Part shown: piece after piece, positions 34,594-45,059 of the stretch
Layout: every line of letters begins with the position of its first letter
How positions within the stretch are numbered: position 1 is the first letter of the stretch
NCBI RefSeq assembly: GCF_963678635.1
Contig: NC_087062.1
Coordinates: forward strand, 76,378,349-76,442,348
Source of the DNA: Symsagittifera roscoffensis
Taxonomy: Eukaryota > Xenacoelomorpha > Acoela > Convolutidae
Direction: 5' to 3'
Length of the DNA: 64,000 nucleotides
Notes under the pieces: generated by a model
What the model was told of the DNA's origin: nothing
The model's input: the letters and a program-made list of their open reading frames with translations, nothing else
Database searches by the model: none
Program-made: the position numbers and the translations under genes

Positions 34594-35334
34594 CGATAAC
34601 TTCATATTCGATCAAGAAACGGACATGGGCAACAATTGAAATTATCTGCTCTGCTCCATAGCTGACTTTTTAGAAGAGAAGAACTTTTAATGACCTATGC
34701 CTCAAACAATACCAGAATTGAACTTTCGGTACTTAAGCCAAAGTTCAGAAAAATTGGTGTAAATTACTTATTATTAAAATACAAACTCAATTACTGCTCA
34801 TGATAGGACACATCCTAGAATAGAACACATGAACAAATTTCTTATTCTGCCCATTCAAAGAAAGTTGCACGCCATCTCACTAGATTGGAAAAATTGGAAA
34901 CCTTAGACTCAGACTTAACGGCTAAGTAGATGTAGTCCGGATCTACATACTCAAGTAGATGTAGTCTTGATCAGTTGATTTAGCTTCCCAAAACGCCAGC
35001 AAACCAGTGTTAAGTCTGCGTCTAAGGTTTCCAGTTTTTCCAATCTAGTGAGATGGCGTGCAATTTTCTTCGAATGGGCAGAATAATAAATTTGTTCGTG
35101 CGTTCTATTCTAGGATGTGTCCTATCATGAGCAGTAATTGTGTTTGTATTTTAATAATAAGTAATTTAAACCAATTTTTCTGAACTTTGGCTTAAATACT
35201 GAAAGTTCAATTCTGGTATTGTTTGAGGCATAGGTCATTAAGAGTTCTTCTCTTCTAAAAAGTCAGCTATGGAGCAGAGTAGATAATTTCAATTGTTGCC
35301 CATGTCTGTTTCTTGATCGAATATGAAGTTATCG

Positions 35335-36567
35335 TTACTTGCTCATCTCTTCTGAGTTTAGTGCGTTATCTTTCGACAGCGTAAGATAGGTCGCGTTCAA
35401 GGTGTCTTGCTCAAGATGTAGTCGTATCACTGCAACCCAGATATCTATGCAATTATCCGAATCATCTTTAATTCTTTTGGTTTCTTGAAGGTCTTTATTG
35501 ACTTGCCGCCTCCTTTTTTTGCTTGACTCCGTGTTTCGCGTGGCAAATGCTTCGAGTGTCCTATTCATCGTTTCCCAAGTGTTTTGTCATGGCATCTGGT
35601 GCTACACTCGCGTGTACGTTTTATTCCCTAGGTACTCTCGTTGATTTTGATGCGTTCCCTTTAATTGTTGTCTTTACTGTCTCCGACCCTATCATTTTGT
35701 GGATCTGAGGCAGTGGAGTATACTTTTTGTTCTTGCGGTTCTGCAAAATCCACAATTGGTTTGGGTTTTTTTGCTGTATTCTCTGCTACTGTTTCATCTT
35801 GAATAACTGAGTTCCTCAACAGCGAATCCAATTTGAACTGTATGTCACAGTAACTCTCTGCTTAGTCTTCTCTCATCCTGTCCATTCTCGTCTCTAGACT
35901 CCAGAGCTTGTCGTGTACGGTTTTATACAGTTTTTTTTAGTTTCCTTCATTCTCATTTTTTTTATATCAGACCTCTAGTTTCATCTTTTCTCGGTCTTCC
36001 TCGCCGCTCTTGAGCTTTTTCTCTATGTGCTTCAACTTTAGCATCAAGTCACCCAGCTCCACCGGTAATATCAATTCTGTTTTAGGTCCTGCTTAGTGAC
36101 TCGCTATTTTCTCTGTGGATCCTGTGCTCTGTTCCCCTGCTTCGCCGGCTTCCGTTGTTATAGTAGAAAACGTTCCAAAGGTCTTGCTTTTGCCGGTCGC
36201 TATAGTCACCTCCTCCTTATTTTTCGATCTAATCCCCACCATAGCTGCAAATCTCTCCGTGAAGGATGTCCTCTCTGTCTGGGAATCTTCTTTTATTGTT
36301 TACAGAGTGTTGCAGTGACCTCGTTTCCATTGCCTTTTGCCGAGAACTCAATTGTTTTTGCTTCTTCTTCTTCTTCTTCTTCTTCTTCAACGTTTGGCAT
36401 TGGCGTCAATTCTGTCGTTTTCTTCTCGACCTCGTCAATATTTTGTTCAGGTGTCTCTAGATCAACTTCCGTGACAGGAGCACTCTTTCAATTCGTGAGC
36501 TTTCCTTCAGTTGTGTCTTTGTGTCTTTCACCTCTTTCTGTTCATTGCTGCTTTTCGTGTTCACCAT
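35335..36567 (-). pseudogene. Gag/ORF1-like fragment, inverted copy P5'
   Basis: ATG at 36567 is intact (MVNTKSSNEQKEVKD). The Glu run is short (about eight codons, 36362-36388). Several stops and a 1-bp loss in the core (35470) disable it. Confidence 0.65.
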
Positions 36568-36603
36568 GCTAACTTCACGCTTTTTGAGGTCAGTCGATGC
36601 TTC

Positions 36604-37596
36604 CGCGCTGCGAAAGCGCAAAGTTGACGTTAGCGGTGATTTATTTAGAGACCTATAATATTCGAACGAAGCATTTGTGTTTCTGCGATCTGCTAGGCGT
36701 TTCTTTTGAAGGGTTCTTTGGCAAATTATAGATGATGCAAGACACTTGGGATATTAAGCACCATATTTTCTAGAAGTTGTTTAAAGTCGCTTGAGTACAT
36801 TCGAAGTCTCAGAAATTACCCAAGGATAATCTGAACATCTGTGTTTTGTTCTGATAGGATAGGTTTTTCTCAGTTTTTCATTCAAGCAATGATGCCATTC
36901 TTCAATGATAAGATGATACATTACACCAGCAGTATGGTTGAAAACTGAATTGAATAAAAATATTGTTTTTTTTCGAAATTCCCCTTACCATAGATAAAAT
37001 AGACATCGCGGTCTAATTTCCGAAGTAAAAGTTTCTGCTTTATGGAGACTGTGGCTTCTATGGCAATCTGGTCTGATATATCTAGATTCTGTAAAGGCAA
37101 AACTTTTTGAATTTCAATACATTTGGAAGATTTAAATATTTCTAATGAGCTTGAGTTTGTGGTGAGGAAATCATCATGTTGTTGAAAGCGTTTTTATTCA
37201 CCAATTCGGGTCAAGATGATTCTGATTCAGTTTCCAGTCGATCCCATGAAAATTGAAATCGGCTGTAAAGATTAGGTGGTCATAAGTCAATTGGCGGTTG
37301 AAATTAAGTATTGAATTGAATTTTTGTAAAGATATGTTGTGAGGACTGTCTGAAGGAGTTACATAACTCATACGACAGTCAAAGATGTGGTACCAAGGTC
37401 TCTTTTGCAAATACACCAAAAGTCCTTCAAGTCATCGCAGCCTTCTACTTGTGAGGAGGTGAGATCTTTAGAAACACAAATCATCACACCGCCATGAGCT
37501 GATGCAAAATTTATCTTTTGAACGCCGATTAGATGTGTTTATTTTGTAAGAAGGAAGGAATAGTTCTTTAGACAAATCATCTGTTAGCCAATTTTC
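36604..37596 (-). pseudogene. Old non-LTR element O, 3' part next to CR1 copy B
   Basis: Same endonuclease pieces as 25683-26680 (ENWLTDDLSKELFLPSYKIN; TADFNFHGIDW at 37198-37419). The start of this same endonuclease (YNIRSLIGLARRQF) lies on the far side of CR1 copy B at about 41420-41475, so this is the downstream half of one interrupted element. Confidence 0.7.
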
Positions 37597-37666
37597 TAGT
37601 AGTAGTAGTAGTAGTAGGGATTTAGTGTTTCCACAAGGGGTCCAGGCCCCTGTCATCCTTCACGTC

Positions 37667-40502
37667 TCATATCGCGAGTCTAGTTCTACAATTGTTTGTC
37701 GCACAATCACATGCAAGCTTCCATGTGCATTTATTTCTTTCGTCATAGAGTGCAAATTTGTTCCAGAACACTTTGAGCAGGGCGCCTTTCAGTCCAGACC
37801 AATTTCGCAAATCTATCCTAAGTGCATTCGCAAGACGACATGTCTGGTAAAAGAAATTTTGTTCACACCTGTACTTTGATGGACGCTTTAGCTGAAACAT
37901 AGGATAGCGAGAGAAATCTATGTTTTGTGGAACATCAATCATATAAGTATCGTATCGTTTCAAAATTAATTTTGCCAGCAGTAACAGGTTGTTCAATTTT
38001 ATGTACATGGGCAGTGGTAAAATTTGTAGTCGTTTAAGTTTATCTTTGTAATTGTTATTGCAAAATCCAATTTACCGCCCTTTTTTGAATTATCTCGTAT
38101 TGTGTCATGACGTATTTGTTTAGACCTATGCAAGAACTAGCATACATTATTACGGGAATGACCATCGATTTATACAGGTTTAATTTTGCTTTCCAGTGTA
38201 GATTTGATGTATTCCTCTTTATCATGAAAAACACTCTGTTTGCCTTTACGCAAGCTTTTTCCATATGTTGGCTCCATGTTAGATCATTTGATACGATTAG
38301 TCCAAGGTCTTTCTGACAGTCTACATGAGCTATCTGTTCATTATTGAATTTAAAAGAAAATCGATTTTTCCCAAAATTCAGGTGCGTACATTTATCTACG
38401 TTGAAAGGCATATTGTTTTCCAGGGTCCATAGATTCACATTGTCAAGGTCTTTTTGAAATTCATCCCTCCCCAAATTTATGCTAATGAATTTGGCTTCGT
38501 CTGCGAATAAAAATGGTATAACTGTATTGCATTTGTCAGGCAGGTCATATATGAAAACCAAGAAAAACAAGGGTCCCAAAATACTGCCCTGGGGTACACC
38601 GCTCGTTACTTTTTCTGAATTTGATATTTCGCCATTTACTCGTACGACTTGAGACCTTTCTGTTAGGTATGATTTAATTAATTTCAAGTTTTTATCCCTG
38701 ACTCCTTGTTCGAATAATTTCCGCAACAAAATTCCGTGGTCAACACGGTCAAAAGCCTTACTATAATCTGTAAAAACCGTTTCGATACTGTCGCCATTTT
38801 CATGACCGTTATAGACTAGCTGCAAAAATGTTAAAAGCTCAACAATGGTCGATCGGTTTTTCCGAAATCCGTACTGTGCCTTGTGGAAAATCTTTTCAAA
38901 ATGTTCGTATAATCGCTTGAAAATTATTTGTTCTAGAATTTTCGAGATTACTGAGAGCAGAGAAACAGGTCTGTAATTTTCAATGTCACTTTTGTCATCT
39001 TTTTTATGCAAAGGGCTAATGATGGCTTTTTTCCAACATGTGGGAAAAATACAGGTTTGAGAAATTTTTCGGAATATCCGATAGATTGAATGAGATAATG
39101 TTTCTGCATTTTTGAATAGAAAAGGAAGTAGATCGTCCGGGCCTTTGCTTTTATTTACATTCAACAGTTTGCATATTTCAAAAATATCTTGTTCTGAAAA
39201 ATTGATATTTTCTAAAATTGGTTGATTTTTGTTACTGCATTCGTTTTCGTTAAAAATTGACGACTCCACATATACTGATGCAAAAAATTTTGAAAACAAA
39301 GCTGCTTTTGAGACATCCGTATCTGCATTTTCGTTTTGATAATGCATTATACTAGGCAAAACGGATTTTCGGAAAGCCCTAAAATGTTTGAAAAGTTTGC
39401 CGGTTGATCTTTCAGCTGCCATGGATTCCTCGTAACTAACTTTATCGATTTCGATAAGCTGGTCTGTTTTCGATTTTAATAACACTACTTTAGTATGTGA
39501 CTCATTGAATTTTTTTCCGAGCAGTGTTCAAACATTTTATCATATGGGAGGTTAATTGACTAATCCAGGGGGGTAAGGATGTACGATGTTTTGTGCGTTT
39601 AGGTATCGTACTCGATAAAAGATCCAACAACCATTTGTACCAATGTTCTTTTATGACATTTGGATTTGACCAGCAATAAGTATCGAAGGTGTTATCAATA
39701 ATTAAATCATTCAATAATTTGTAGTCACCGTTGCAAAACCTCAATGTTGACACCTTAACATATTTTCGCTGGTATAATAGGATATTTCAATATGGAATTT
39801 CGTCTTTATCGGATAATGGTTTGACATTTTTGTGAAACTATTTTCATTTTGAAATTTGCAAATATCAGTAACCTGAATATTTTCACTCACAAAAAACAGA
39901 TCAAGGATTCCTGTTGCAGCTGTATGAAAATCAATTTTTTGAATTAGATCAAATTTCTCAATAAAAGTTAGAAAATTAGCTTCAATCGAATTTTGCGAAG
40001 AAATGCTACTCCAATTTATTGTTGGGAAATTGAAATCCCCACAAATAATCAAACCGTCACATTTACTTCTGAGTTTCAAAATTTCGGAAAACATCTTGTG
40101 TATATCTTCCGTATTAAGTGAATATTTACTGTTTGCAGGGGGCAGATAACATGAGATGACCAAAAATTTTAGATTTGCTAAAGTGACATAGCATGCTACG
40201 ACTGAACCGTTTGTATCATATCCAAAATTTGCATTTTCTGGCAAAAACGATCTTTTTACACATATCATAGTTCCTCCATGTGATGTCTGGCCAATTTTTG
40301 CTTTTCGGTCAGATCGAAAGCAATTATATTCATTTAAAAATAGTTCTGTCTCCAATATTTCAGTTGTTAACCAGGTTTTGGATAAGCAAAAGATATCAGG
40401 GTTATTCAAAAGTATAAAATTTGAAAAGGTTTTTCTACGGTCCAGCTTGAAAAGGCTTCTGATATTGTAACAAATTACTTCTATATCCCCTGAATTTTTC
40501 AA
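37667..40502 (-). pseudogene. CR1 ORF2: endonuclease plus reverse transcriptase, frameshifted
   Basis: Frames 40502-39741 (endonuclease), 39753-39502, 39485-38055 (RT) and 38008-37667 (C-terminus) make up ORF2. The breaks are a 1-bp loss near 39770, a 1-bp gain in a T run near 39510 and an 8-bp loss near 38050. Endonuclease motifs ICYNIRSL, CGDFNFP and SNHYPI are present, but the usual TETWL reads SKTWL (catalytic Glu to Lys), and the usual SDH reads SNH. RT motifs are present: PLHKKDDKSDIENYRPVSLL, FTDYSKAFDRVDH and GVPQGSILGPLFFLVF. The catalytic FADD box reads FADE. There is no ATG at the start of the endonuclease. Confidence 0.85.
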
Positions 40503-40514
40503 TAGTCAGTCTGA
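40500..40514 (-). other. In-frame TGA-CTA between ORF1 and ORF2 (candidate readthrough site)
   Basis: The minus strand reads TCA GAC TGA CTA TTG AAA: the ORF1 stop, then ORF2 in the same frame. UGA followed by CUA is the best-known leaky stop context in animals and viruses. ORF2 has no AUG near its endonuclease start, which supports readthrough over reinitiation. Confidence 0.55.
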
Positions 40515-41345
40515 TGTGGTTTCGGCTCTGTTATTTAAAAACAAAACACCTTTCCGAATTTTGATACTTTTTGGATCACTTCCGTTATTTAATAGTTCTC
40601 TCCTTCTTTTCAGCAATTGCTGTTCTTTTTCTTGTTCATCCTTATTTAGGGTTTTCGATATAAAAACAGCGTAATTCACACCCATATATCTTGGTTCATA
40701 AGTTTTCAGCATTGATGCGCGAGCTTGTATTTTGTCAACTGTATACATGTTTATAAACTTGACTAATAACTGCCTGGGTTTTTTAAAGTTTGGGTCAAAT
40801 TTACCAAGTCTACGAAATGAAGAAATTTCATTCGGATTAACACCCAATTTGTTTATGCATTCGCATAAGGCTTTTTCCTCGTGTTCAAAAATTTTAGCCC
40901 TCTCTATTTTTTCGTTTTCATTCGAACTTTTGTATTCAGGTATGCCGCTAAAACGTAGTTCAAAAGCGTATTCATTACCTGATTTAAGCACATTTGAATA
41001 CTTAGCCTTTTGATTTTGAGGAGCATTCGATGCATCTGCGATTGACTGCATTACCGACTTGGCTATTTGAAGTGTATCCTTCAGCTCTTCAATACCACGA
41101 GTGATGTCCTCGTGAAATTTCCCACCGCCCAGTTTTGATCCGGTAGTTGAGCAACCAGTACACATAAATTTCACATTTGCAGATCGTTCCAGGAATTTGT
41201 ACTCATCCACAGAGTAGCCCATACACTCACTATGAGTCCACCTCTCACATAACTCGCACGATATCCAATTATCACCGTTTGGCTTGCTACAGATGGTGCA
41301 CATCTCATGATTCTTTGAGGCCAATCTTGACCTCGTACCAGGCAT
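40506..41345 (-). CDS. CR1 ORF1 protein with PHD zinc finger
   Basis: 279 codons, intact. Residues 16-65 form a complete C4HC3 PHD finger (Cys16, 19, 30, 33, His38, Cys41, 62, 65). Around residues 125-137 a stretch like YAFELRFSGIPEY resembles the RRM-type start of L1-like ORF1 proteins, followed by a basic C-terminal region (RRLGKF..KKPRQLLVKF). ORF1 proteins bind element RNA; PHD-bearing ORF1s are known from CR1-like elements. The start MPGTRSRLASKN is typical. The equivalent in copy A is cut at about residue 128. Confidence 0.85.
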   Translation of the reverse strand: MPGTRSRLASKNHEMCTICSKPNGDNWISCELCERWTHSECMGYSVDEYKFLERSANVKFMCTGCSTTGSKLGGGKFHEDITRGIEELKDTLQIAKSVMQSIADASNAPQNQKAKYSNVLKSGNEYAFELRFSGIPEYKSSNENEKIERAKIFEHEEKALCECINKLGVNPNEISSFRRLGKFDPNFKKPRQLLVKFINMYTVDKIQARASMLKTYEPRYMGVNYAVFISKTLNKDEQEKEQQLLKRRRELLNNGSDPKSIKIRKGVLFLNNRAETTSD

Positions 41346-41389
41346 AATTTATTTGAAAACAAATTATTTAATAAGTTTGTACACATAAA

Positions 41390-42408
41390 ACATGATACGA
41401 AGTTGATATTATAAAGTTTGGGAAAATTGACGTCTTGCAAGTCCTATAAGACTGCGAATATTGTACGACAGACGTCGTATTACTGATACTGAGATCGGAT
41501 GTTTGACAGGTAGTCATTTATCAACGTAACTTTAAAATTGTTTTAGAAAAATTTAAATTATGAGGTTTTTTTGATTTTGGATCAGCCATTGCATCCTACA
41601 ATTCCTGTCTTTTTTTGCAATAATTTTCGTTCTAATTCGTGTTGTTTTTTTTTAAGCGACCGGGAGATAAACGCCGAATAATTTTCTCATGAAACACTCC
41701 TTTGAATGATTGCAGCATGGAAGGCAGCGAGAGCAGTTTCGATGCAATAAAAATGTTGTTCAATTTAATCAATACAGATCTTGGACGGCTTGAATTTTCT
41801 TCGAATTTATCCAGTCTATCAGTATTAAGAAAGTCTGATGATTCACAGTGATTCAAGGTTCCGATTTTAGATTTTTCTTCGTGGGTGATCATGTCCATTC
41901 GGCTAGCCTTTTGACTTCGATTTGATGATTTAAATTCAGTGATAATCGAAATACAAACTTCACTAGTTGTTGAGTCTACAAAAGACTGAGCAATTTGTGC
42001 TGCGTCGCTATAAGTCATTTTAATGTGGGACATCGCAGAGAGTTTGTCCACAGATTCTTGGCGGCATGAAATAGCTTTATCAAAAGAAGTTAACTTACCT
42101 TCGTTTAATGCAGAAGTGCGACCTTTTGCAAGGCAGTCAATAGCAACATCTCGTTGCTTCGTTCCCAAGCAGCCAATGCAGATAAGAAGAATATTCAGGT
42201 TTATTTCCTGAATTCCATTCATTGCATTTTCTGATGATCCTGTACATTGATTTGTGAGATGCATGATGTTACCACAAGTGACACAATGGGAGATATTTGC
42301 ACCATTTGTAATCCATTCATTACATGAAGTACAGCAAACTCTAGAGTCCTGTGATTTCCTGAAAATTGATAATCTTTCGCTGGACTCATCTTGTCCAGCA
42401 CCAACCAA
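41390..42408 (-). pseudogene. Old non-LTR element O, ORF1 and start of endonuclease
   Basis: ORF1 is open from 42408 to 41632 (258 codons). It has a C4HC3-like zinc finger (CCTSC, then CVTCGNIMHLTNQC, then CIGC) and a C-terminal RLDKFEENSSRPRSVLIKLN block that aligns with RRLGKFDPNFKKPRQLLVKF of the CR1 ORF1. An endonuclease start (YNIRSLIGLARRQFSQTL) follows at about 41475-41420 and is cut by CR1 copy B. So this is a relative of the CR1 family, older than the CR1 insertion. Confidence 0.75.
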
Positions 42409-42509
42409 TTTTAATATGAATAATGCTATTTAAATTTATCAGGTATGCAAAAATTGTGTATGCTCCGTTTGACTGATGTCTTAAAACCTCTACATTTTTC
42501 TCAATAAAT

Positions 42510-42531
42510 GTTGTTGTTGTTGTTGTTGCTG
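42510..42531 (+). repeat. (TTG)n microsatellite
   Basis: Seven TTG triplets in the spacer between element O and the TIR transposon at 42816; no gene is visible in that spacer. Confidence 0.85.
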
Positions 42532-42815
42532 AATAGCATTTTCAGGATTTCTTCCGACGATGCTTTTCTCCCAATTAATTTTACACAACGCTCCAACTGT
42601 TTCTGCAAAAATCATAGAGTTCAATTTTTCGGATAGATGGCTCGCTTGTCGACAAAATCGAGACGTAAACTCTGTTGTTCGTTTTTCAGTCCTCACTTCG
42701 GAGAAGAAATTTCGTCGTTCACGATTTCATATATTACGATGAGTTGCAAATTAATCTGTTCACGAAGTTCATTACATAGATTTGGTAGATTCAGTTGTTG
42801 AAAGAACCTTGGGCT

Positions 42816-43734
42816 TGTGACATTCGACCAGAATGGCCAAAAGCAATCTCTGCAGAATTCGAATTTTTAGCAGCGAGCCTTCCGGATTGGTGATTATTAA
42901 GAATTAAGAACGTTATTTGAACGATGGGACAAAACGTGAAGGTTAAAGGATTCGGGAATTGCTAATTTTTAAATTTTCGAAGTGATTACGTAACATTTCT
43001 GAGAAACGTCGGAAACGGCCATTTTAGCAAAAGAACTAAGAAAAACAGAACAACATTAGTAGCGCGGACGATAAGTACGAAAACTGTGAGAAAAAACATT
43101 AGCAGATTGCAGGAATAGCAGTGAACACTCCGAGTTGCAACTATTGTGTCGCTACAATAGTTGCAAGGCTGTTGCAGACAACGGTGAAGGGTGGAGGACA
43201 GCCTTCCGGATTAAGAAGAAGTCAAGATTAACGAGCTTGATTCAGTGGATTCAAGAATCCGGAAGGGTTTCGGAACTGAGACTTTTATTCTTTTATATTG
43301 ACTTTTAGCTTCTTGTCATGTCCTGATCTGAATTTAATTAACAACTGGATTCTTTTTCATAGGGATGAGAAGCTAGGAGTTTGGGGAAAGGGTTGATCCA
43401 TCTTCGATGGAGATGATGATTTTTATCTACTGAACAAAAACAATAGTAATATAATAAGTAGTAGCCCTGTTTTTAGGAGTGACCTCGTGGTCTGGGGATA
43501 CTGAGACCCAGCCATGAGCTCACTATTCCTGCATGTAATTAAGTTAATTTGAGTGTTTTGACCGAAGCCGAAAGCAGTAACGTTTTGTCGACCCGATGTT
43601 AGAAAAGACCACCGAAAAGTACTGGCTTGGTAGAGACGGTGAAAAGCATGCAAAGCTCTGTTTTGACGTTAGCCAGTCGTCTTAAGACTTAGTTTTGTTT
43701 TGCGTCGATATGTATCTTCCGGGCGAATGTTACA
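42816..43734. mobile_element. TIR transposon with 3-bp target duplication, copy 2
   Basis: Starts TGTGACATTCGACC and ends GGGCGAATGTTACA, flanked on both sides by GCT. Inside, GGCCATTTT, GAAAAACAGAACAAC, GGATCCGAGACTCAGC-like and AGCCAGTCGT-like stretches align with the element at 13923-14807. 919 bp, non-coding. Confidence 0.8.
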
Positions 43735-43810
43735 GCTCTCTTTCTCCGAGCAATCTTTTGCCGGCGTTTGATACAATTAAATTAAGTGTTTAGGCAAGAG
43801 CTCATGGAAC

Positions 43811-44273
43811 CAGGGTGACCACTTGGTCACTATTTTAGTGACCAGTCACTATTGGTCACTATTTTTTCAATGGCCACAAAGTCACTATTTAGAACGGTTT
43901 TTGGTGACGGACCCTAAAATTTGTTTTATTTAGTCCTCCTTTTTTTTGTGAGATATCCATTTCCCATTTGTGGTTGCAGACCCAAAAAATTTTCTAAAGG
44001 CACTTTTGGCGACAATATATTCTAATATTGAGGGGGAGCGTGCTCCGAAAAAACGCATTTTGTCAAAATTTTTCAAAAAGTGCCTGAAAACGACTTTTTC
44101 CAACCTGTTTATTCAAAATTATGCTTGCGGCGCATAAATTTTGGCAAAAACAGGGACTTTTTAGTGCTTAGGCAGAGCTTGAAAAAATTAATTTGGTCGA
44201 CCTAAAAAAAAGGTCGACAAAAAATTCGAAAATTGTCATAGTTACTATTTTTCTCAAAAAAGTGGTCACCCTG
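43811..44273. mobile_element. hAT-type MITE with perfect 8-bp target duplication
   Basis: Begins CAGGGTGACCACTT and ends with its exact complement AAGTGGTCACCCTG. The flanks are CATGGAAC at 43803-43810 and again at 44274-44281. An 8-bp duplication with CAGGG ends is typical of hAT elements. The 463-bp body is non-coding and has clustered GGTCACTATT repeats next to the left end, like subterminal transposase-binding repeats. Confidence 0.92.
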
Positions 44274-44281
44274 CATGGAAC

Positions 44282-45059
44282 AGCCATTTTTGGTAAGAAA
44301 TTCGGTGTTAAGATATCAGATCTAAATGGTTTTTTGGTATCCGTTTCCTCGGCAAAAATTGAATTTCCGTTTTAATAGTCAAAATTTTCGACCAGAGGAA
44401 AATTGCAAGAGATACTCTAATGAGTTTAATTTTTTTGAGTAGACTGACTGAAAACATCTGTTCATCAAATTTGAATGATTGTGTATGCTATGTGCACTTT
44501 CGTCTTCGTTGCACAAATTTTTGGGAGACCAGAAGTTTTACTCGCATGTTTAAAATGTTCGTACTTCGAATTCGCATCTCTTGAGCTAAGTAGTTTTTGT
44601 CGATTTTCTGCATTGTTGGTTTAGGTTGATTGAATCAGCAAGGACTTTAGTCTGGGCGAATCGTTTCTCCGATATGACGTCGGAATTTTGTTATAGAGGG
44701 CTTTTTTGTGCATATATGTGTAAAAATGTTTGAGGTTATTTACTGTAGCTGATTAGAAATTCTTATTTAAGCATTGTTCGTCGGGGAACTAACTTTTCGA
44801 CAATTGTTACAAGTGGACAAAAAGTCTTTCTCCATGTGGTCAACATTGGTATGGCAGACTGGGTTGAAGGGATGTTCACTCATTTAACTTCGCATATCAC
44901 CTGAGTTAGCAAGGCCAGAACTTTAGCCGGTTTCATTTTATAACCTTTTTTTAGCATGTAAGCTTAGTTCAATTTCTATTGTAATAATAATGTTTGACAT
45001 TTTGTTTGAATCTTTGATTAATCTGCGTAAGTATGCTCATATTTAATTGAAAGATTACA
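44282..45059. other. Non-coding spacer
   Basis: AT-rich DNA with no recognisable frame. The first part (TTTGGTAAGAAATTCGGTGTT at 44289) loosely resembles TTTGGTAAGAAATTTGGGTG of block Q, perhaps an old relative. Confidence 0.4.

Larger units (their letters stand above)
33354..36603. repeat. Large imperfect palindrome of Gag-like sequence, unit 2
   Basis: Arms 33354-34927 and 35010-36603 around an ~82-bp centre. Both arms are nearly full length here (about 1.6 kb each), so this unit shows the original structure; the deletion in unit 1 came later. Confidence 0.8.
30106..40963. repeat. 10.5-kb tandem segmental duplication, unit 2
   Basis: Direct repeat of 19586-30087. Beyond 40963 the sequence continues into the rest of CR1 ORF1, which unit 1 lacks, so unit 2 keeps the original right flank. 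Private indels and substitutions argue against a simple assembly duplication. Confidence 0.85.
37597..41389 (-). mobile_element. CR1-like non-LTR retrotransposon, copy B (near full length)
   Basis: About 3.8 kb in minus orientation: a ~45-bp 5' UTR, ORF1, in-frame TGA-CTA, ORF2 (endonuclease and reverse transcriptase), a short 3' UTR and a (CTA)7 tail. The PHD-finger ORF1 and GVPQGSILGPL-type RT fit CR1-like elements. It sits inside the endonuclease of element O, with that frame resuming on both sides. The 5' boundary near 41389 is placed where the O reading frame (INFVSC) ends. Confidence 0.85.
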
